Positions 23,190-35,763 of a DNA stretch of 64,000 bases are shown here, piece by piece (within the stretch, counting starts at the first letter, position 1; each line of letters opens with the position of its first letter). Made by a program: the position numbers and the translations under genes. The stretch comes from Anaspis maculata (Eukaryota; Arthropoda; Insecta; Coleoptera; Scraptiidae). The notes below the pieces were generated by a model that made no database searches, had not been told where the DNA came from, and worked only from the letters and a program-made list of their open reading frames with translations. The stretch is taken from the NCBI GenBank assembly GCA_949128115.1, contig OX421961.1, positions 105,260,363 through 105,324,362 of the forward strand, given 5' to 3'.

Positions 23190-25358
23190 GGTATTCGTTA
23201 TAGGTGTTTGTCCTGAGCAATCATTTCAGGGACATGCGCTGAATTTTAGGCGGGCTTTTCGGAAAAACCGGACAAAAGCCTTCGAATCCTACTCTAATGC
23301 ACCTGTAATGTAATATAACGCGGTAGATTTCCAAGGCTAGTCTATTTTTGAGATAAAATATGCTATAATATTTGATCTGTGCAGAAATTTTGTTCATGGC
23401 AAATCTGCGTAAATGCATCAGTTTGTCCGGTTTTTTTCAATATCCCGCCATTACTTGCACCTCGCACATGTGCAGTATGGCCAGGAAAATGCCCTATTGG
23501 GCCATCCTGTACCTATTTTGAGTATTTTCACACTCTTGATATGTACCTGCTTCACCGCACGAGAAAACGATTTCTTTTAAAGTGAAAGGGCTCGACTTAT
23601 TACAAAGTAATTTGTAGTGAACTCTGAAGAACCTCTATCTAGATTATTTTAACAGTCTATAGGTACCAGCCTTTTCAACCAGTCATCATGAGAAATGTTT
23701 TATGTAGATGTAATTCTTCTATCGATACCAGTAGGTACCACTCGGGTATTCTTTCCCATTATATTCAAATTTTAAAACGGTTCAAATGAATGTATGTACA
23801 CGATTTTATCACATCGCACCTTCCATTCAAGTACCGTTTTGGGGATAGTGGATGCATTTACAACTCAGTAAAACTGCCGTCTCTAAATGGACAAACACCA
23901 TCACGTTATAGCCCCTTCACAGACGATGGCAAAAGTGAGATGCACAAAAACAAAACAAAATTTCATGGATGAGAGAGGTCATTTTTATTGTGATAAGTTT
24001 CTTCTTACTGATTCCCATGTTAAGCTAGGTTATAGACTATGGAGACTGAAAACGACGAAAAATACCCGAGTAACTGTTGATGATATTATAGATAGCGGAA
24101 TTTGAATGAAAAAGGGCAAAACGGAAAACCATTAATTTTAACCTTTCTATATTCTAATGGTTTTTTAATTGAGTGTTACCACTGCGTTATTACTTTCATA
24201 TTCAGTGAATTATAATACCTACGGCCAAGTGCATTTCTTCTCTTCAGCAAAACATTGGAAATACCATCGCCAAAGTAGTCGCTTCTACTTTACGATTAGG
24301 TATTATCCGCTAAACTGTTGAGTCTAGTACTATAATTTCGTTCATTCGATTAATTTTACTGCGTTTCAACGAAGTAAAAGCACGATTAATGAACAATAAA
24401 CATACAGTAGTACAGCAGTTAGTAGTAGTTTTTCCACCCGCAGAAACTGTGAGAATTCCATGGCGATGTATGGCTCCAAGAAAAAGCTCTTGACACCAGG
24501 GCCATCAATTTCGCAGATTTCCAGATTAGATAACCGCTTGACAACTCATTTTTCAGCCATTCAAAAAGTCGCCGATGTGTGGTCTGAGGTTAGTGACCCA
24601 CCCACCAGATTTAATAATTCACGTTTCCGTTTTCAATGCAAATCTTTTGTTCTTTGATGGGTTTGGGAACCTAACAGTTACAGCAATTTCGTTTGAGAGA
24701 GTAAAACCACGATTTTTATCGTCCGAGTGATTTTTTCCAACGGTGGTGTTTAGAATTGGACCCAATTTTCTCCAAAAACAAACACAATTTTGTGTGGTTG
24801 ATGCTGTTTCTGCGATGGTTGTTGCTATGAGTAATGGCAGTGACGATTTATGATGTGTGCTAATTACGTGGAAAGTTGAAGAGAAGATTTGTTTGGAGAA
24901 GAAAACAATTGCTAGTAAAGTACGAGAATTTAATATGGGATGATAAAAAATTCGAGACAATGTGAAACGTTTGTTATGCCCTGATAAATAATTGAAATGT
25001 GCAGTAATTCAATATTTTATGTATTTATATCTTAATAAGAAGTCATTAATGTGGCAAATTTGATATAGTTTGTTGATTTCAATGGTGTAGGGAGATGAAT
25101 TGTCTTCAACCAAAACTAATAGTTTTGATATATGTACCTAAAAATGGAGAGTGGAGCAGTTGAGAGATGTACCTGAAAAAAATATGGCATTGTAACGAAT
25201 TGCTGTGAATGAAAAACAAAAGTTCAAACATTATTTATTACTGTGTGGGTACTATACCAATTTCCAAGTCACACACAAATTAGTTTTGTATTAGAAATAT
25301 TCCAGACCTTTTCCAGTAAGGCCTCCAAAGCTCTCGTCACTCCATCGCAGTATCATTC
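23190..25358. other. no host gene recognised
   Basis: One small frame (23887-24105) faintly resembles a zinc-finger remnant and is listed separately. Otherwise there are only short frames without motifs, and no repeat with defined ends. Confidence 0.45.
23887..24105 (+). pseudogene. possible FLYWCH-like zinc finger remnant
   Basis: The stretch FMDERGHFYCDKF followed by LGYRLWRLK resembles the spacing of FLYWCH-type fingers (F, then Y, then W within about 35 residues), but the expected C and H ligands after the W are not evident (THR-ARG-VAL positions instead). Such fingers occur in some insect host proteins and in MULE-type transposons. The frame is only 72 codons. Identity is tentative. Confidence 0.22.
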
Positions 25359-27692
25359 TGGGGGGCAATTTTTGAAAATATACGTAAAGTTACGTATGCG
25401 CAAATTTGCGTACGAAGATTTACGTATACGTTTCCGTTTGCCAATTTTTGAGCAGTGTTCGCAAAACGAAAAACGTTCGAATTGGGTCTTCGTAAATAAA
25501 CGCATGGTAGACGCGACAACGTTGCAAATATCGGTGCATTTTATCTACTCAAGCCACGCCAAGCCTACCAAAGCTTTCAAACGTCAGTTTCTGATGTTCG
25601 TGTTTTCATTCAGATTAATAAATTTTCATAACCTCCATATTTAACTATAAAGAATACGTCTGGAGACTTCCCCTTGAACATAATTCAGGAAATGAAAAAC
25701 GATTACAACATAATTTTTTCCGTAGGCTTTGAATCTGTCGACGATAAATGTCTGTGGATATCACTTACAGGGTGCAACATAGAAAATTTTTCTTACATTC
25801 GACGCCCTATTCTGATATGGTAATCGATTCCGATTTTTATCCTGATTATAAATATGCATCACACTTGATAAGTTAATCAACAAAACACAAATGCATGTGA
25901 AAAAAGTGATGAAGTTATAAAATGATCGAATAGTTATTTTTTGTTTTAAAGTAACTCAGTAAATTTTCTATCATTTCAGTAGGTAGGTACTTGAATTGAT
26001 TTCACTATAGTTTAAAACTTTTACTGAACCTAACTTGACTTTACAAAATCAAACTTTTGTAAAAGATATACAGGGTGTCCGTTTTTTGAGGCTAAGCATG
26101 GATATCTCGCTTATCTTGAGAGATACAGAGTCGGTTGAATTAGAAAAAAGTTGCGCATTTTTATGACGATCAATGCTCCAAAAACAAATTTGACGTATCG
26201 ATTTTAGTTTTTTGAGATATCGTAAAAAACCGGAAATTTGAATTTTCATTTTCATTTTTTTATTCAAAAAACGGTTGAAGGTGGCTTTTTCTAATCTAGA
26301 CATTGTCAGGGCACTTTTTCAAGGGGAATTCATAGCTGCCAAAATCTTTATCTTAGCTTTCAAAGCAACCGAGATACGACATTCAACTTTTTTCTCTAAT
26401 GGGCGCCATATTGGATTTTGATATTTTTGAATGTGGTATTCTTTTCTGGTTACAACGATGTGCCACATGTCACTGTTGAATAAATGTTCAACATTTACTT
26501 TTTTTTATTGTCGGTGCTGATTTTGTTTTCAAAGCACTCTTAAAAAAAAAAATTTTTGCTCAAAAGCATGAATTCAACAGTGGCATGTGACACATCGTTG
26601 TAACCAGAGAAAAATATTGTATTTAAAAATGTCAAAATCCAATATGGCGCCTATGAGAGAAAAAAAAGTTGAATGTCATATCTCGGTTGTTTTGAAAGCT
26701 AGAATCAAGATTTTGGCAACATTGAATTCCCCCTGGAAAAGTGCCTCCACAATGTCTTAGTTAGAAAAGGCTCTCTTTAACTGTTTTTCAAATAAAAAAC
26801 TAAAACAAAAATTACAAATTTCAGTTTTTTCTCGATATCTCGAAAACTAAAACTGACAAGTCAAATATCTTTTTAGATCATTGATTGTCATGAAAATTTG
26901 CAACTTTTTTCTAATTCAACCGACTCTGTATCTCTAAAGATAAGCGAGATAACCATGCTTAGCCTCGAAAAACGGACACCCTGTATTGCTTGGTAGTTTT
27001 CCTAACTAACCTATCGAGTGGGATATACGATATACGTATATTTATAATTAGGATGGAAAGCTGAATCAATTCCTATAATTATTACAAACACGTGTCTAAT
27101 TTGAGAAAAATTCTCAATGACTCGCGATAGACGACAGAAAATTTTAGTGCCTTCGAAACCTGCGAAAAAAAGTGGTCTTAAATTTTTGAAACTGTGTTTG
27201 AGCGGAAGCCTTTAATTTATACGTGAACACCCTGTACCATCATAAAAATTGGAGAAGTAGCCAATAAAACCAGTCAACGCTAAATTTAGGCTAATTTTGT
27301 CGAAATGTTCCTGAGTTACAAATTTTTGAAATCCAAAAAAATTAACTCTAAAGGGCTGTATCTTTGACAATAGGCCGAACTCTTCAAAGCGGTTTATGAG
27401 TTTTCGTAATATTTTGACAAGATCTATCTACTCACAGTTTAATTTGTTGTTCAGTTGAAGACAACTGAACATTATTACCTATTTCCAAAAACCTGGATCT
27501 CGTTAGTGGGGAGCAAATGCAAAGCTTCACTGCAGACTGCAGACGATGAAAAGAAAATTTTTTAACATCATCGTGACAAGTTTTAAATAGTGTCCCTGAA
27601 GCTGATGATTGAAAAGAATGATAGAAGAGTGAGTAATTCTTTATTTAGGACGCATTCGTGAAGTTATTCCGTGCTGTATCTCATTAGCCACC
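25359..27692. repeat. tandem duplication, unit 1 (2.33 kb)
   Basis: This unit is repeated almost without change at 27693-30022, an offset of 2334 bases. Both copies start with a GGGGGCAATTTTTGAAAATA-type end, include ACGTAAAGTTACGTATGCGC, contain one palindromic CAGGGTG element, and end with CATTAGCCACC. Differences are scattered single bases and small indels. The unit start is related to the inverted end of units 3-4 (AAAATTGGCCCCC), as if the block were one terminal-inverted-repeat element with internal duplications. Confidence 0.88.
26071..26983. mobile_element. palindromic CAGGGTG element, TA flanks
   Basis: It begins CAGGGTGTCCGTTTTTTGAG and ends with the complement CTCGAAAAACGGACACCCTG, flanked by TA. 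The arms extend several hundred bases (GCTAAGCATG, ATCTCGCTTATC, CAGAGTCGGTTGAAT, CATGTCACTGTTGAA and their complements) and meet near 26525. No coding sequence. Confidence 0.85.
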
Positions 27693-30022
27693 TGGGGGCC
27701 AATTTTTGAAAATATACGTAAAGTTACGTATGCGCAAATTTGCGTACGAAGATTTACGTATACGTTTCCGTTTGCCAATTTTTGAGCAGTGTTCGCAAAA
27801 CGAAAAACGTTCGAATTGGGTCTTCGTAAATAAACGCATGGTAGACGCGACAACGTTGCAAATATCGGTGCATTTTATCTACTCATGCCACGCCAAGCCT
27901 ACCAAAGCTTTCAAACGTCAGTTTCTGATGTTCGTGTTTTCATTCAGATTAATAAATTTTCATAACCTCCATATTTAACAACAAAGAATACGTCTGGAGA
28001 CTTCCCCTTAAACATAATTCAGGAAATGAAAAACGATTACAACATAATTTTTTCCGTAGGCTTTGAATCTGTCGACGAAAAATGTCTGTGGATATCACTT
28101 ACAGGGTGCAACATAGAAAATTTTTCTTACATTCGACGCCTTATTCTGATATGGTAATTGATTCCGATTTTTATCCTGATTATAAATATGCATCACACTT
28201 GATAGGTTAATCAACAAAACACAAATGCATGTGAAAAAAGTGATGAAGTTTTAAAATGATCGAAAAGTTATTTTTTGTTTTAAAGTAACTCAGTAAATTT
28301 TCTATCATCTTAGTAGGTACTTAAATTGATTTCACTATAGTTTGAATTTTTTACTGAACCTAACTTGACTTTACAAAATCAAACTTTTGTAAAAGGAATA
28401 CAGGTGTCCGTTTTTCGAGGCTAAGCATGAGTATCTCGCTTATCTTGAGAGATACAGAGTCGGTTGAATCAGGAAAAAGTTGCGCATTTTCATGACGATC
28501 AATGCTCCAAAAACAAATTTGACGTATCGATTTTAGTTTTTGAGATATCGTAAAAAACCAGGAATTTGAATTTTGGTTTTCATTTTTTATCCAAAAAACG
28601 GTTGAAGGTGGCTTTTTCTAATCTAGACATTGTCAGGGCACTTTTTCAAGGGGAATTCAAAGCTGCCAGAATCTTTATCCTAGCTTTCAAAGCAACCGAG
28701 ATACGACATTCAACTTTTTTCTCTAATGAGCGCCATATTGGATTTTGATATCTTTTAATACGGTATTCTTTTCTGGTTACAACGATGTGCCACATGTCAC
28801 TGTTGAATAAATGTTCAACATTTACTTTTTTTTTATTGTCGGTGCTGATTTTGTTTTCAAAGCACTCTTAATCAAAAATTTTTTTTGCTCAAAAGCATGA
28901 ATTCAACAGTGGCATGTGACACATCGTTGAAACCAGAGAAAAATATTGTATTTAAAAATGTCAAAATCCAATATGGCGCCTATGAGAGAAAAGAAAGTTG
29001 AATGTCATATCTCGGTTGTTTTGAAAGCTAGAATCAAGATTTTGGCAACATTGAATTCCCCCTGGAAAAGTGCCTCCACAATGTCTTAGTTAGAAAAGGC
29101 TATCTTCAACCGTTTTTCAAATAAAAAACTAAAACAAAAATTACAAATTTCAGTTTTTTCTCGATATCCCGAAAACTAAAACTGACAAGTCAAATATCTT
29201 TTTAAATCATTGATTGTCATGAAAATTCGCAACTTTTTTCTAATTCAACCGACTCTGTATCTCTGAAGATAAGCGAGATACCCATGCTTAGCCTCGAAAA
29301 ACGGACACCCTGTATTGCTTGGTAGTTTTCCTAACTAACCTATCGAGTGGGATATATGATATACGTATATATTTATAATCAGGATGGAAAGCTGAATCAA
29401 TTCCTATAATTACATACACGTGTCTAATTTGAGAAAAATTCTCAATGACTCGCGATAGACGACAGAAAGTTTTAGTGCCTTCGAAACCTGCGAAAAAAAA
29501 GTGGTCTTAAATTTTTGAAACTATGTTTGAGCGGAAGCCTCCAATTTATACGTGAACACCCTGTACCATCATAAAAATTGGAAAAGTAGCCAATAAAACC
29601 AGTCAACGCTAAATTTAGGCTAATTTTGTCGAAATGTTCCGGAGTTACAAATTTTTGAAATCCAAAAAAAATTGACTATAAAGGGCTGTATCTTTGACAA
29701 TAGGCCGAACTCTACAAAGCGGTTTATGAGTTTTCGTAATATTTTGACAAGATCTATCTGCTCACAGTTGAATTTGTTGTTCAGTTGAAGACAACTGAAC
29801 ATTATTACCTATTTCCAAAAACCTGGATCTCGTTAGTGAGGAGCAAATGCAAAGCTTCACTGCAGACTGCAGACGATGAAAAGAAAAAAATTAAACATCA
29901 TCGTGACAAGTTTTAAACAGTGTCCCTGAAGCTGATGATTGAAAAGAATGACAGAAGAGTGAGTAATTCTTTATTTAGGACGCATTCGTGAAGTTATTCC
30001 ATGCTGTATATCATTAGCCACC
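27693..30022. repeat. tandem duplication, unit 2 (2.33 kb)
   Basis: Second copy of the 25359-27692 block. The internal hairpin element lies at 28401-29312. Near identity with unit 1 implies a recent duplication, or an assembly artefact that read depth would reveal. Confidence 0.88.
28401..29312. mobile_element. palindromic CAGGGTG element (duplicate)
   Basis: Counterpart of 26071-26983 inside unit 2. Its left end has lost one G (CAGGTGTCCG), while the right end keeps CGGACACCCTG. It was copied by the segmental duplication, not by independent insertion, because the flanks are also shared. Confidence 0.82.
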
Positions 30023-30291
30023 TGACTCGGCATCATGATCGCCACATACCTTCAGCAATGCTGTTTGTTTTATTGATAACAATGAAAACATTACTACCTA
30101 ACCTCACTTCATCATGAAAGCGTATACGCAAAGTGACTTGCGCCAGTCCAGGTCCGCTCGCAGCAAAACGTATGAAAACGTGCGCATCGATGCGCATACG
30201 TAAAGAAACGATGGCTCAAAAATTGGAATTTACAGAAATCGCAAACTTGCGAACGTTTTTTAATGTTGCGAAGAGTAGAAAATTGGCCCCC
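30023..30291. repeat. tandem 269-base unit, copy 1
   Basis: It begins TGACTCGGCATCATGATCGC and ends GAAAATTGGCCCC. The next copy at 30292-30560 has the same 269-base length and only a few substitutions (CATC/CACC, CAGCAATG/CACCAATG, TTTAATG/TTTAAAG). It contains a GC-rich foldback, GTGCGCATCGATGCGCATAC. Confidence 0.88.
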
Positions 30292-30560
30292 TGACTCGGC
30301 ACCATGATCGCCACATACCTTCACCAATGCTGTTTGTTTTATTGATAACAATGAAAACATTACTACCTAACCTCACTTCATCATGAAAGCGTATACGCAA
30401 AGTGACTTGCGCCAGTCCAGGTCCGCTCGCAGCAAAACGTATGAAAACGTGCGCATCGATGCGCATACGTAAAGAAACGATGGCTCAAAAATTGGAATTT
30501 ACAGAAATCGCAAACTTGCGAACGTTTTTTAAAGTTGCGAAGAGTAGAAAATTGGCCCCC
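30292..30560. repeat. tandem 269-base unit, copy 2
   Basis: Second copy of the unit at 30023-30291. Its end, AAAATTGGCCCCC, is the inverse of the start of the 2.33 kb units (GGGGGCCAATTTTT), so 30560 may be the right terminus of the whole composite element. Confidence 0.86.
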
Positions 30561-31585
30561 TGGCACATTCATCGGTTCCTCATCTATTCACGAGCGGCTC
30601 CTCCACCAATTCCAATTGTAATGTGTTTGTCCTATTCGTACGTTTTAGTCTCCATAAACAGTTCAGAAACAGTTTCATACCCATTGCACTGGTACAGAGA
30701 ATTTCAAGGATCTATAATTATTGAGCACAACAGTCAAAAGCAACAAGTCTAGTTTATGATAAATTTTCATCCCTTCCATTTTTTTTCATGAAGTTTTGAA
30801 AGACTAGAACGCTACTAAGCAGTATGAATGGGCAAGAACGAGAATAAGCGCGAAGTTCAGATGTGCGGCGTTGATGTTGATATTTTGTTGTTTTAATAGC
30901 GAATTCCAAACGTAATTTTTTGAATTTTATTTACAGTGCTTTGGTTAGTTGCGCAAAATACAATAACTTGTGATCTTGCCCAAGCATCCCTGTGTAGAAA
31001 TGCTCCTTACTTTATCAGAAGTACCTACTTGGAAGATGGATCTTGACAAAACTTTAAGCTTTGTAAAATTGTACTCCCATTGAGTGAGTTATAGGGTACT
31101 TTGCAAAAAAATTCTTACATCATAGCTCCGGCGTTATTTATCACCTGAGAAGTATCATGCCATTATTAACCTGTTTCTGAGTCGTGAAGTCGATTTTCAC
31201 TATAGCTCTAGTCGTAATTTCAATTTACACCTTTTCACCTTCTCAACTTCCACAGATTTTGATGAAACTAGGTACATGAGTAGTATAGGGTTTGCAAACC
31301 CGAAGCAAAACAGCAATCCTACGGTCTATGAATTTTCACGATCTGTTGAGGTACCTGTTGATTTTGTATACCTAAATTAACAATTTTCAAGCGAGTAAGT
31401 ATACAATTTGTAAATACATTATACAGGGTATTTTTCTAGTACTGTCACTATTTCAGTAGCTTCTGACTAACAAAGTACGCAACTTTTCAACAGGGGCATG
31501 GCAGCATCTTGTAGTTTACAGTTGTGTTTGACACCACAACTTAATTCCTGAGTTCCACAGATTGGCAAAAACTCAAAAAATGTAT
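30561..31585. other. no gene recognised
   Basis: AT-rich. An isolated TATACAGGGTATT motif at about 31422 may be a single end of a degraded hairpin element. No frame of interest. Confidence 0.45.
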
Positions 31586-31687
31586 AAACACGTGGCTGTG
31601 AAGCTTTTCAATCCTTTGCCGCTGGACATCAGGGCACTTCCACTCAAGTCTTTTGAGGCGAAAGTCAAAGCCTATCTAACCGAGAGG

Positions 31688-32661
31688 CAGGGCCGGATCG
31701 AAACCGATTTGCTTTGGAGGGTGTGAAAGATCTTGAAATGCCGACAATTATTATCGAGTATTTTAGTGGTGCTGGTGACCCGTGGCGTACCCAGGCTTAT
31801 GGACAGGGGGGTCGAGAAGTTCTAGTTCATATTTCAAGGACTCTGGACTAGATGCCTGAAAGGAGAATAAGTAGCGCCGTAGAAGAAATTTTTTTGGCAT
31901 AATAATAATAATAATAATACTGATAATGATAAGCACAAAAGACGAACCTCAATTCATTTTGTTGTTTTTTTTTTTCGTTTAAATAACGTCGGTCTATTTC
32001 TGCAATGAGGTCTAACACCGAGGCCGGTGAATACTCCCCTCCAATATAACAGAAAATTTGCCTTGCCCTTGGGTGCTTCACCACGGTCGGAATTTTCAAC
32101 GACTACCAACATCACATGGGGTCGGCACCATCCTACACATTTTATGTGCAATGAGACATACAAATCGAGAAGCTTGTTTTTGAGACGAAAATCCTACCGC
32201 CCTCGCCTCGGTGGGAATCGAGCTTCTGAAGCTTGGCATGGCATTCGGATGCGCTGATCACCACACAAGCACCTCATTTTGTCGTTTTTTCTTTATTTTT
32301 TCATAAATAGTTTTGTCAAGAAGAACATAACACAAGTAGGTTATACCTTTGATAGGGTGAGTGTCAATAGTATGCAAGGACGTAAGGTTCAGTTGAAACT
32401 CTAGTGCAAAAATATTCTTTACGCAAAGTAAACTTCTCAACAACAATTCTGGCTTCATGTAAGTTATACGACAAATAATATCACACGATACACATAAACT
32501 TGGGCACCAACAAAAGTTTTTGTTGCATTATGCGTGGTGGTTGGGCACCTACTTTTTTCCAAATAACGAATAATTTTTTGATTCATCTTGATTTTGCCGA
32601 CTGGATGTTAACGAATGGGGGGGTGTTACACCCCCCGCATCCCCCCTTCGGACCAGCCCTG
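31688..32661. mobile_element. non-autonomous hAT-type element with nested SINE
   Basis: It starts CAGGGCCGG and ends CCAGCCCTG, flanked by perfect 8-base duplications CCGAGAGG at 31680-31687 and 32662-32669. An internal (AAT)n tract lies near 31901-31920, and a complete SINE occupies 31963-32273. The 974-base body has no transposase. Its ends differ from the hAT element at 1510-2454, so it belongs to another family. Confidence 0.87.
31963..32273 (-). mobile_element. tRNA-derived SINE inside the hAT element
   Basis: Flanked by 9-base duplications TCATTTTGT at 31954-31962 and 32274-32282. Read on the minus strand, the head has a GTGGTGATCAGCGCA A-box-like segment and CTCGATTCCC as B box; the body matches 21697-22117, and the tail is A-rich (plus-strand T-run at 31965-31976). 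The tRNA-like head is more degraded than in the other copy. Confidence 0.82.
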
Positions 32662-32930
32662 CCGAGAGGGCATTCTATATATTGGATGAGTACTTTGAAG
32701 GATATTTTAAATTTTGAACCTGACTGCGCAACGTGTATGTTCCATGTCGTCCGATTCCGTTTTTGTGTTGCATCAAATTGCTAGTCAAGTATGTTATTTT
32801 TGTATTGTACACCTACTGTGAAAGAATTGTTGAGATACCTATTATGGACTATATGCCTGTTTTTCTTTTGCTTCTTGTTAGGTAATTTTAGGATTAAAAT
32901 ATCTTGTAAAAAAGGGTCCCTTAATAAACC

Positions 32931-32946
32931 TATCTATCTATCTATC
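32931..32946 (+). repeat. (TATC)n LINE tail
   Basis: Four TATC units directly after AATAAACC. They probably mark the 3' terminus of the LINE fragment at 31586-32717. Confidence 0.7.
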
Positions 32947-32949
32947 AAC

Positions 32950-35690
32950 CATGGATGGCAGTCATCAACTTTTCGTACACGGTTCACAAAGCCTGGGAGT
33001 TGCAAATTTTTTGTTTCTTCGTTTTGAAATTTGAAGTTTTCCTCCATTTCTGTATCAATTCACTTCAAACTTATAACAAATTGAAACCTGGAATTTGAAC
33101 TTTATTACGGTAAAAATTGTTTTTGTGTCACTTCGTTCTTTGTGGCGGTGGTCGCCATTTTCCGAAAAATCTCCAATCAGAAATGCAGTGTCCGCGGGTG
33201 TCACAGAATCTCGAGACGTAACTTCAGTGCAGACCGTCTTAATTAGCTCCTTAAGATAACGAATGTCCCTGATTATGGTCTCTGAATACCTGATCTTTGG
33301 AAATGCCTACAAAAAAAGCAAAGCGACTTTTTAACACTGTGAATTCTATGGTCAAGCACAACTTTTTGTTCTGTTGCACCGTGCAGACAAAGTTGATGGC
33401 TGACAACTGTGGTTGTGGTGTCGAACAAAACTGGAAGTTACAATATGCTGCCATGACCTTGTTGATAAGTTGCTAACTTTGCCTGCCAGAAGCCATCCAA
33501 AATGTGACATTACTAAAAAAAAAACACCCCGTCCCGTAGTGGTGCAATGTTCTCGGTTTCATTCGTAAATCTTCGAAATAAATCATTATTTGATATTTGA
33601 ACAATTTTTTGGAACGGTAGCAGAGTATGCTTACAAAGCTTGGAGTGGTTTTCAAATATTGATTCATTCAAGTAATCTACTAATCAGATTCCAATGCATT
33701 TCCACCGTAAATCAGTGATAAAATTCAAGTACGACCGGCCTTGAATGATCATTTTGAATGAATTGTTCAAGGAGGATTTTTTTTTAAATTTAAACAAACG
33801 TCTTACAGGTTTAACCTACTTACAAGACGGGAGCAGCTATACCAATAAATTTAATAAAATTTAATCAAAATTAATAATAAAAAGTCAAATTCACAACATT
33901 ATTATACACACATAATTATTTACAAAGAATTATATACAGAGAAAAAGAAATGGGCCATTGTAGTAAACACTGACTAAATGAAATGAAAGGCAGAAAAGAA
34001 GGAAAAATACAAAAAACAGCGACAGTGAGAAACGGACTAATTATATTGGCGATGCCAGTAAAAATGTTCTTGATTAAACACACATTACTGCTGAAGATGT
34101 CGCAAGTGTCTTCAATGCAGGAATAGTTACTGATCATTCGATGAATAGGAAACGATGTTAGTTAATGAGACGATTTTGAAGCAGAAGCACCATAGTCCCA
34201 TCATCAAATGAATTCTTAGCTTTTTTCTCTGCATTTCAACTTTCGTAACTTTTGACTTGCACTATTTTTAGCAGGATATGCCTGCGAACGTATTCTGCCA
34301 GTGTTCCATCAGCATTCTTGTGGATGAGATTGGAACAAAAAAAAGAGAGGGTGGCTAGTCCATGATAATCCTTGTACGGAGTGAAATCTGACGCAGTGTT
34401 TGTGAGTTGGAATTAGAAGTTCTGAACTACATATTGGGTATATTCTTCTATAAGAAGAAGTGAAATTGTAATCACTTCCCATACCTAATTGCAATAAGTA
34501 TTATTTTATTATAGGCGCTCATGTAGGCGTCGAAATAATTGCATCACTCCGGATGTACCTAAGTGTACTAAAACTGCACTTAACAAAACGCATCCTTCCT
34601 GTGTAGTAGTACTACCTATACAAATTACAAACTTGTAGAAGCACAACATTTGCATGTTAAGTAGGTAGGTACAACAATTTTACAACCTACATAATATGGT
34701 ATGCAGATAACCTCCCATTTATCAGGATATAAAATTGCAACCGGTGCCACTTCATAAAACAACAACAAAAACAATATGCTCTCAAGAAGTACAGTGATGC
34801 GGTGCGAAATAATGTCAACAACAATAATAAAAAGGAACATCGAGAACTCCTGCGAGATGCAGTACCGTACTGACCGCTAAGGCTGATATTTGAATTGAGG
34901 AAACATCAGCATGTGTGCAGCTATACAAATAAGTACCTGCAAGACTTTGTAATAACCTCAGAGTGTCGGTTAGTTCATAGTGAAGGTGTCGCGTGTTTCT
35001 GAGTTTTGTGGTGCGAACAAGAGTGCTAAACTTATCATCACTGATCAGGGTGTTTATACTGTTTGTACTGGAAATCTGCTGACCTACACCGAAAAAAGCT
35101 CAATTATTAGTCACGACTGTTTCGAATCGTATACACTGCCTGCAAGAACGCCAGCAATGCGAATTTCAATTTGCTCGGTTCGGTCGGTAATCAAATAAAA
35201 ATTCCGTTTTGGATCGATTGTTCACGCCATCGAAACACCATAATTTTTGCCGCGAATGGGTGCAATTTACTGAGAAAAACGCAGCTCGGTTTACAGTTAG
35301 ACCATTATATCTCCGCAACAGTTTCTGTCATATATAGGTCTTTGATATTACTCTGTTTACTAGTGTTTACAATGTACCAGTAGCATGCTGGAATGGCATG
35401 GCAATAATAAAATGCTTCTCTGTCATTAGAATACTTGACTAGATAGGTATTACTTCTTCTTGAGGAACGGTTTTCCGCGTTTTTCGAACCACATTTATGT
35501 GTGGCGCGCCGGAGTGATAAGATTTCCGCTCCGGTTTTACTCGTTCACGTTGGTGTTTTGTTATTATACTTATTTGTTGTGAGGTTTATTGTGTTTTTGT
35601 CGTTTCGCAATGGAACACACGGTTGTGATTAATGGAACAGTCAACATTGCGATAGTGAATCAGAAATCAGTGTCATGGTAACCGCGATGG
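32950..35690. other. no gene recognised
   Basis: AT-rich. The stretch 33770-34160 is A-rich and contains a GACGGGAGCAGCTATA segment that looks like repeat-derived 3' sequence, which I could not assign. No convincing exon. Confidence 0.4.
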
Positions 35691-35694
35691 GATA

Positions 35695-35763
35695 ATGTTA
35701 AAGTGGGTACAGAGGCAAAATTTCAAGTGCTCCGGGAGTGTAGAGGATATTCTCATTATTCCG
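35695..35763 (+). CDS. possible first coding exon of rhophilin
   Basis: An ATG at 35695 opens 23 codons (MLKWVQRQNFK...) that end exactly at a codon boundary before a consensus donor GTAAGG at 35764. The downstream HR1 exon at 41101 needs a phase-0 partner, which this supplies. A short upstream frame starts at ATG 35610 in what would be the leader. No homology supports the residues, and rhophilin N-termini are poorly conserved, so this is only a positional and phase match. A non-coding or upstream exon elsewhere is equally possible. Confidence 0.25.

Larger units (their letters stand above)
31586..32717 (+). pseudogene. LINE 3' end split by a hAT insertion
   Basis: Codons at 31586-31687 give KLFNPLPLDIRALPLKSF, typical of the extreme C-terminus of LINE polymerases. 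The frame resumes exactly after the hAT element and its second target duplication, at 32670, and stops at TGA 32715-32717. About 210 bases of 3' sequence and a (TATC)n tract follow. The insertion therefore interrupted an already truncated LINE copy. Confidence 0.8.

Noticed and set aside
25243..25644. 133-codon frame, repeated at 27706-27978
   Set aside because: Lies in duplicated repeat sequence with palindromic ACGTA-rich DNA; no motif and the copy is shorter.
30402..30752. 116-codon frame over the 269-base units
   Set aside because: Runs from repeat into unique sequence, no motif, explained by absence of stops in a duplicated unit.
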